A stretch of 64,000 nucleotides of DNA, from contig JAFRSV010000002.1 in the NCBI GenBank assembly GCA_017427405.1, forward strand, positions 1-64,000, written 5' to 3'. Source of the DNA: Alphaproteobacteria bacterium. GTDB lineage: Bacteria > Pseudomonadota > Alphaproteobacteria > Rs-D84. Shown piece after piece: positions 62,223 to 64,000 of the stretch (position 1 is its first letter; the number at the start of each line of letters is the position of its first letter). The position numbers and the translations under genes are program-made. The notes beneath the pieces were generated by a model. The model had not been told where the DNA came from and did not search any database. It saw only the letters and a list, made by a program, of their open reading frames with translations.

Positions 62223-62851
62223 TCGCACATTTTTAATTCGTAATTATCTTCGTCTTGGTCAATGCGTTTATTACGGATTTCTTGGGCGGCGTTTATTTTT
62301 TGATGAAGCAAAACTATCTCTGGATGTTTTTCAAGTTTTTTATACATATCATCAAGTAATGAATCTATGCTTTCCATGTCCGGCGCGTATATTGGCATTA
62401 CCGAATTCATCGCATTAAAAATAGAATTTTTTATATCGGGTGCCAAATCTATTAAAATTGATAAATATGCATCGATGTGTTTTTCTTCGTGTTTCAAAAC
62501 CGCATTATATGAACAAGAATCTTTTTTATGTGACCGGTCGATTTTAACTAAAAAATTTTCATAACCAACCGTCGCGTCAACACCATTTACAATTACACAA
62601 TATCCATCGCGTTCGGGAATAACATTAAAATCGATATTATATTTTTCTATAAAACTTGTTTCCGTGATTCCATGCAGTTTAAAAGAAAAATATTTTCCGT
62701 TATATTCATCCATCGGGTCATCTGATAATTCAACCGTCTTGGTCCATTCGGGGTTTTTTATATTTACAAATGGTGTTTTTTTATATTGAACACAATCGTC
62801 CGCAAATGTCGCAAATGGTAATAAAATAAAAAACAGAATTTTTTTCAACAT
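62219..62851 (-). CDS. Exported zincin-like protein (HEEKH)
   Basis: 210 aa. Signal peptide MLKKILFFILLPFATFA, then a strand-rich region and LKHEEKHIDAYLSILIDLAPDIK, an HExxH motif like those of zinc metallopeptidases, about residue 127. Cys pairs (DDCVQYKK, KKDSCSYNA, LKMC) suggest disulfides. Helical C terminus with QKINAAQEIRNKR. It starts at the virB4 stop (TAATATG), so it is probably co-expressed with that T4SS gene and could be a peptidoglycan or processing peptidase; this is inference. Confidence 0.75.
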   Translation of the reverse strand: MLKKILFFILLPFATFADDCVQYKKTPFVNIKNPEWTKTVELSDDPMDEYNGKYFSFKLHGITETSFIEKYNIDFNVIPERDGYCVIVNGVDATVGYENFLVKIDRSHKKDSCSYNAVLKHEEKHIDAYLSILIDLAPDIKNSIFNAMNSVMPIYAPDMESIDSLLDDMYKKLEKHPEIVLLHQKINAAQEIRNKRIDQDEDNYELKMCD

Positions 62852-62852
62852 A

Positions 62853-64000
62853 TTAAATATCGCCCGCACCTTGTTTTCGCAGATATTCTGCAACAAACGC
62901 CGAACCGAATTGGCGATAAAGTTCTTCGGCGAGCAGCACCGACGAACGACCAGATTCAAATAATTTTAACAAACTGCCCAATCCCCCAAGTTCGGTATTC
63001 AAAATTACCGATTCATTATTTACCGGTCGTGACAATAACACCGCGCGTTTAAGGTTCGGATAGGCCTTGCCTTGGATAAACGCCATTTCAAGTGGATTCA
63101 AATTCCAATGTTCATAGTCCGCCGCGTCCGCCGCCGGATTGCGGAAAAACATTATCGTTTGTGCCTGGCCACGGACAACATCACCGATACCAAGTTTATC
63201 CAAAACATTTGCGCGTTGGAACGCAACCATATACGCCTGGCGATTTTTGCGTCCTTCTTGGAGGCCGGCAATAAAATTATCACGGAACATTTGGTTTTCA
63301 AGCATCGGCGCGGTTTCGTCAATCATAATAAGTGACGGATTTCCACCGGCAACCGTTGTATTATTTATTCGGTGTAATATATATGAAATAACCGCGGGGG
63401 CAAGGACGGGGTCTTGCAAAATTTCGGTAAAATCGAAAGTGGTCAGGCGCGATTGCAGGTCCAGCGTATCGCTTTCTTCATTAAATATGTCGCCGTATTG
63501 TAATGGGTCAACCCACTTTTTCAACGCGGCGCGCATTTTGCCGGATGACGAAAAACAACTTTCCCATAAATTTTTCAACATTCTATCTTTATTAACCAAA
63601 TAATCAAAATTCACCGATACCGCACGGGCGATTTCATCTTCGGAAAGTGGGTCGGATTGTTCGGATATCATTGAAAGCCAACGACGCAAAAATCCGCGGT
63701 TTGCCGCCGTATCCGACATTTTTAGTGGGTTCAGGTGCGCAAGGAAATTTGTTTCATTTTTTTCCTTGCCCTGCATTGTTATATATTTTCCACCGGTCGC
63801 AAGTGTAAAGATTTCCGCACCTTTGTTCCGGTCAAAGAAAAACGCCTTTAATTTCGGATGCCGCATAGATTGCGCAATAAGGAACGAAAACAGTGTTGTT
63901 TTACCACCGCCGGTTGGTCCGATGGTAAGTGTGTGTCCAACCGCCGCCGGTTTATCCGATACATGAAATTGGAATTGATACGGTGTGCCTTGGGCCGTTG
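62853..64000 (-). CDS. virB4: VirB4-family type IV secretion ATPase, partial
   Basis: The C-terminal 382 codons of a gene that continues past the window edge. Walker A is TIGPTGGGKTTLFSFLIAQS near 63900, then FFFDRNKGAEIFTLATGGKYI, SLIMIDETAPML (Walker B) and the VirB4/TrbE-type FREGRKNRQAYMVAFQ-like region (GLQEGRKNRQAYMVAFQRANVL). Powers assembly or substrate transfer of a type IV secretion or conjugation system at the inner membrane. Other vir genes would lie beyond the edge. Confidence 0.93.
   Translation of the reverse strand, partial: TAQGTPYQFQFHVSDKPAAVGHTLTIGPTGGGKTTLFSFLIAQSMRHPKLKAFFFDRNKGAEIFTLATGGKYITMQGKEKNETNFLAHLNPLKMSDTAANRGFLRRWLSMISEQSDPLSEDEIARAVSVNFDYLVNKDRMLKNLWESCFSSSGKMRAALKKWVDPLQYGDIFNEESDTLDLQSRLTTFDFTEILQDPVLAPAVISYILHRINNTTVAGGNPSLIMIDETAPMLENQMFRDNFIAGLQEGRKNRQAYMVAFQRANVLDKLGIGDVVRGQAQTIMFFRNPAADAADYEHWNLNPLEMAFIQGKAYPNLKRAVLLSRPVNNESVILNTELGGLGSLLKLFESGRSSVLLAEELYRQFGSAFVAEYLRKQGAGDI

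Overview
The window is a chromosomal segment of an alphaproteobacterium, most likely from an uncultured, host-associated lineage with a reduced genome (RF32/CAG-239-like or near Holosporales/Rickettsiales). The basis is the alphaproteobacterial SspB type, an eukaryote-like isoleucyl-tRNA synthetase, a VirB4 ATPase gene, scattered housekeeping operons and short forms of several enzymes. The lineage is an inference from remembered families; no search was run. TGA, TAA and TAG all act as stops.

Layout. 0-3.1 kb: a cupin gene and an HxlR regulator on a shared operator, tRNA-Tyr, tRNA-Gly and a Cys-rich secreted protein. 3.2-8.6 kb: PBP1A, MraY, FtsW and MurG for peptidoglycan. 8.8-10.2 kb: a structured leader RNA and a surface protein. 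10.3-14.3 kb: rpsO-truB and mutS-xseB. 14.35-16.57 kb: an accessory patch with an AAA ATPase between identical 30-bp repeats, plus an RNA-led small gene. 16.6-23.6 kb: infC (AUU start), a UDG-like protein, pal, parB-parA with a parS-like site, rsmG, a TPR protein and gpsA. 23.6-28.1 kb: a MacAB-TolC-like efflux set. 28.1-33.6 kb: tRNA-Cys, recF, sspB, accBC, rnpA-yidD and mreB. 33.6-38.3 kb: a frameshifted HTH gene, fabD-x-fabG-mnmG and another RNA-led small gene. 38.3-49 kb: queH, paralogous hypotheticals, metG, tRNA-Val, nth, ileS, tRNA-Thr and a long thyX. 49.2-53.2 kb: rpmI-rplT-pheS-pheT. 53.3-61.3 kb: mreCD-pbp2-rodA-topA-dnaG. 61.4-64 kb: an RNA-led hypothetical gene, a secreted zincin-like protein and the end of virB4.

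The most notable find is a family of about 180-nt structured RNAs (15986-16165, 33951-34135, 38047-38226, 61854-62022, and probably 8818-9047). Each lies directly 5' of a small or lineage-specific gene and ends in an intrinsic terminator 20-31 nt before the start codon. They share a 5' hairpin, a pseudoknot, a conserved apical loop (GAATAyATTGAATAAG) and three mutually exclusive complementary blocks, the last of which runs into the terminator. This looks like an undescribed riboswitch or attenuator class, or a terminated sRNA family. Several copies sit between inverted arrays of a degenerate GTTAGTG heptamer, which suggests small mobile cassettes.

A second regulatory find is an ileS leader encoding MMNKKTIIIIR, with four consecutive Ile codons, just before an intrinsic terminator. 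Palindromic repeats also sit in frame inside genes (nth, the signal region of the 9078 gene, possibly rsmG and mnmG), like Rickettsia palindromic elements.
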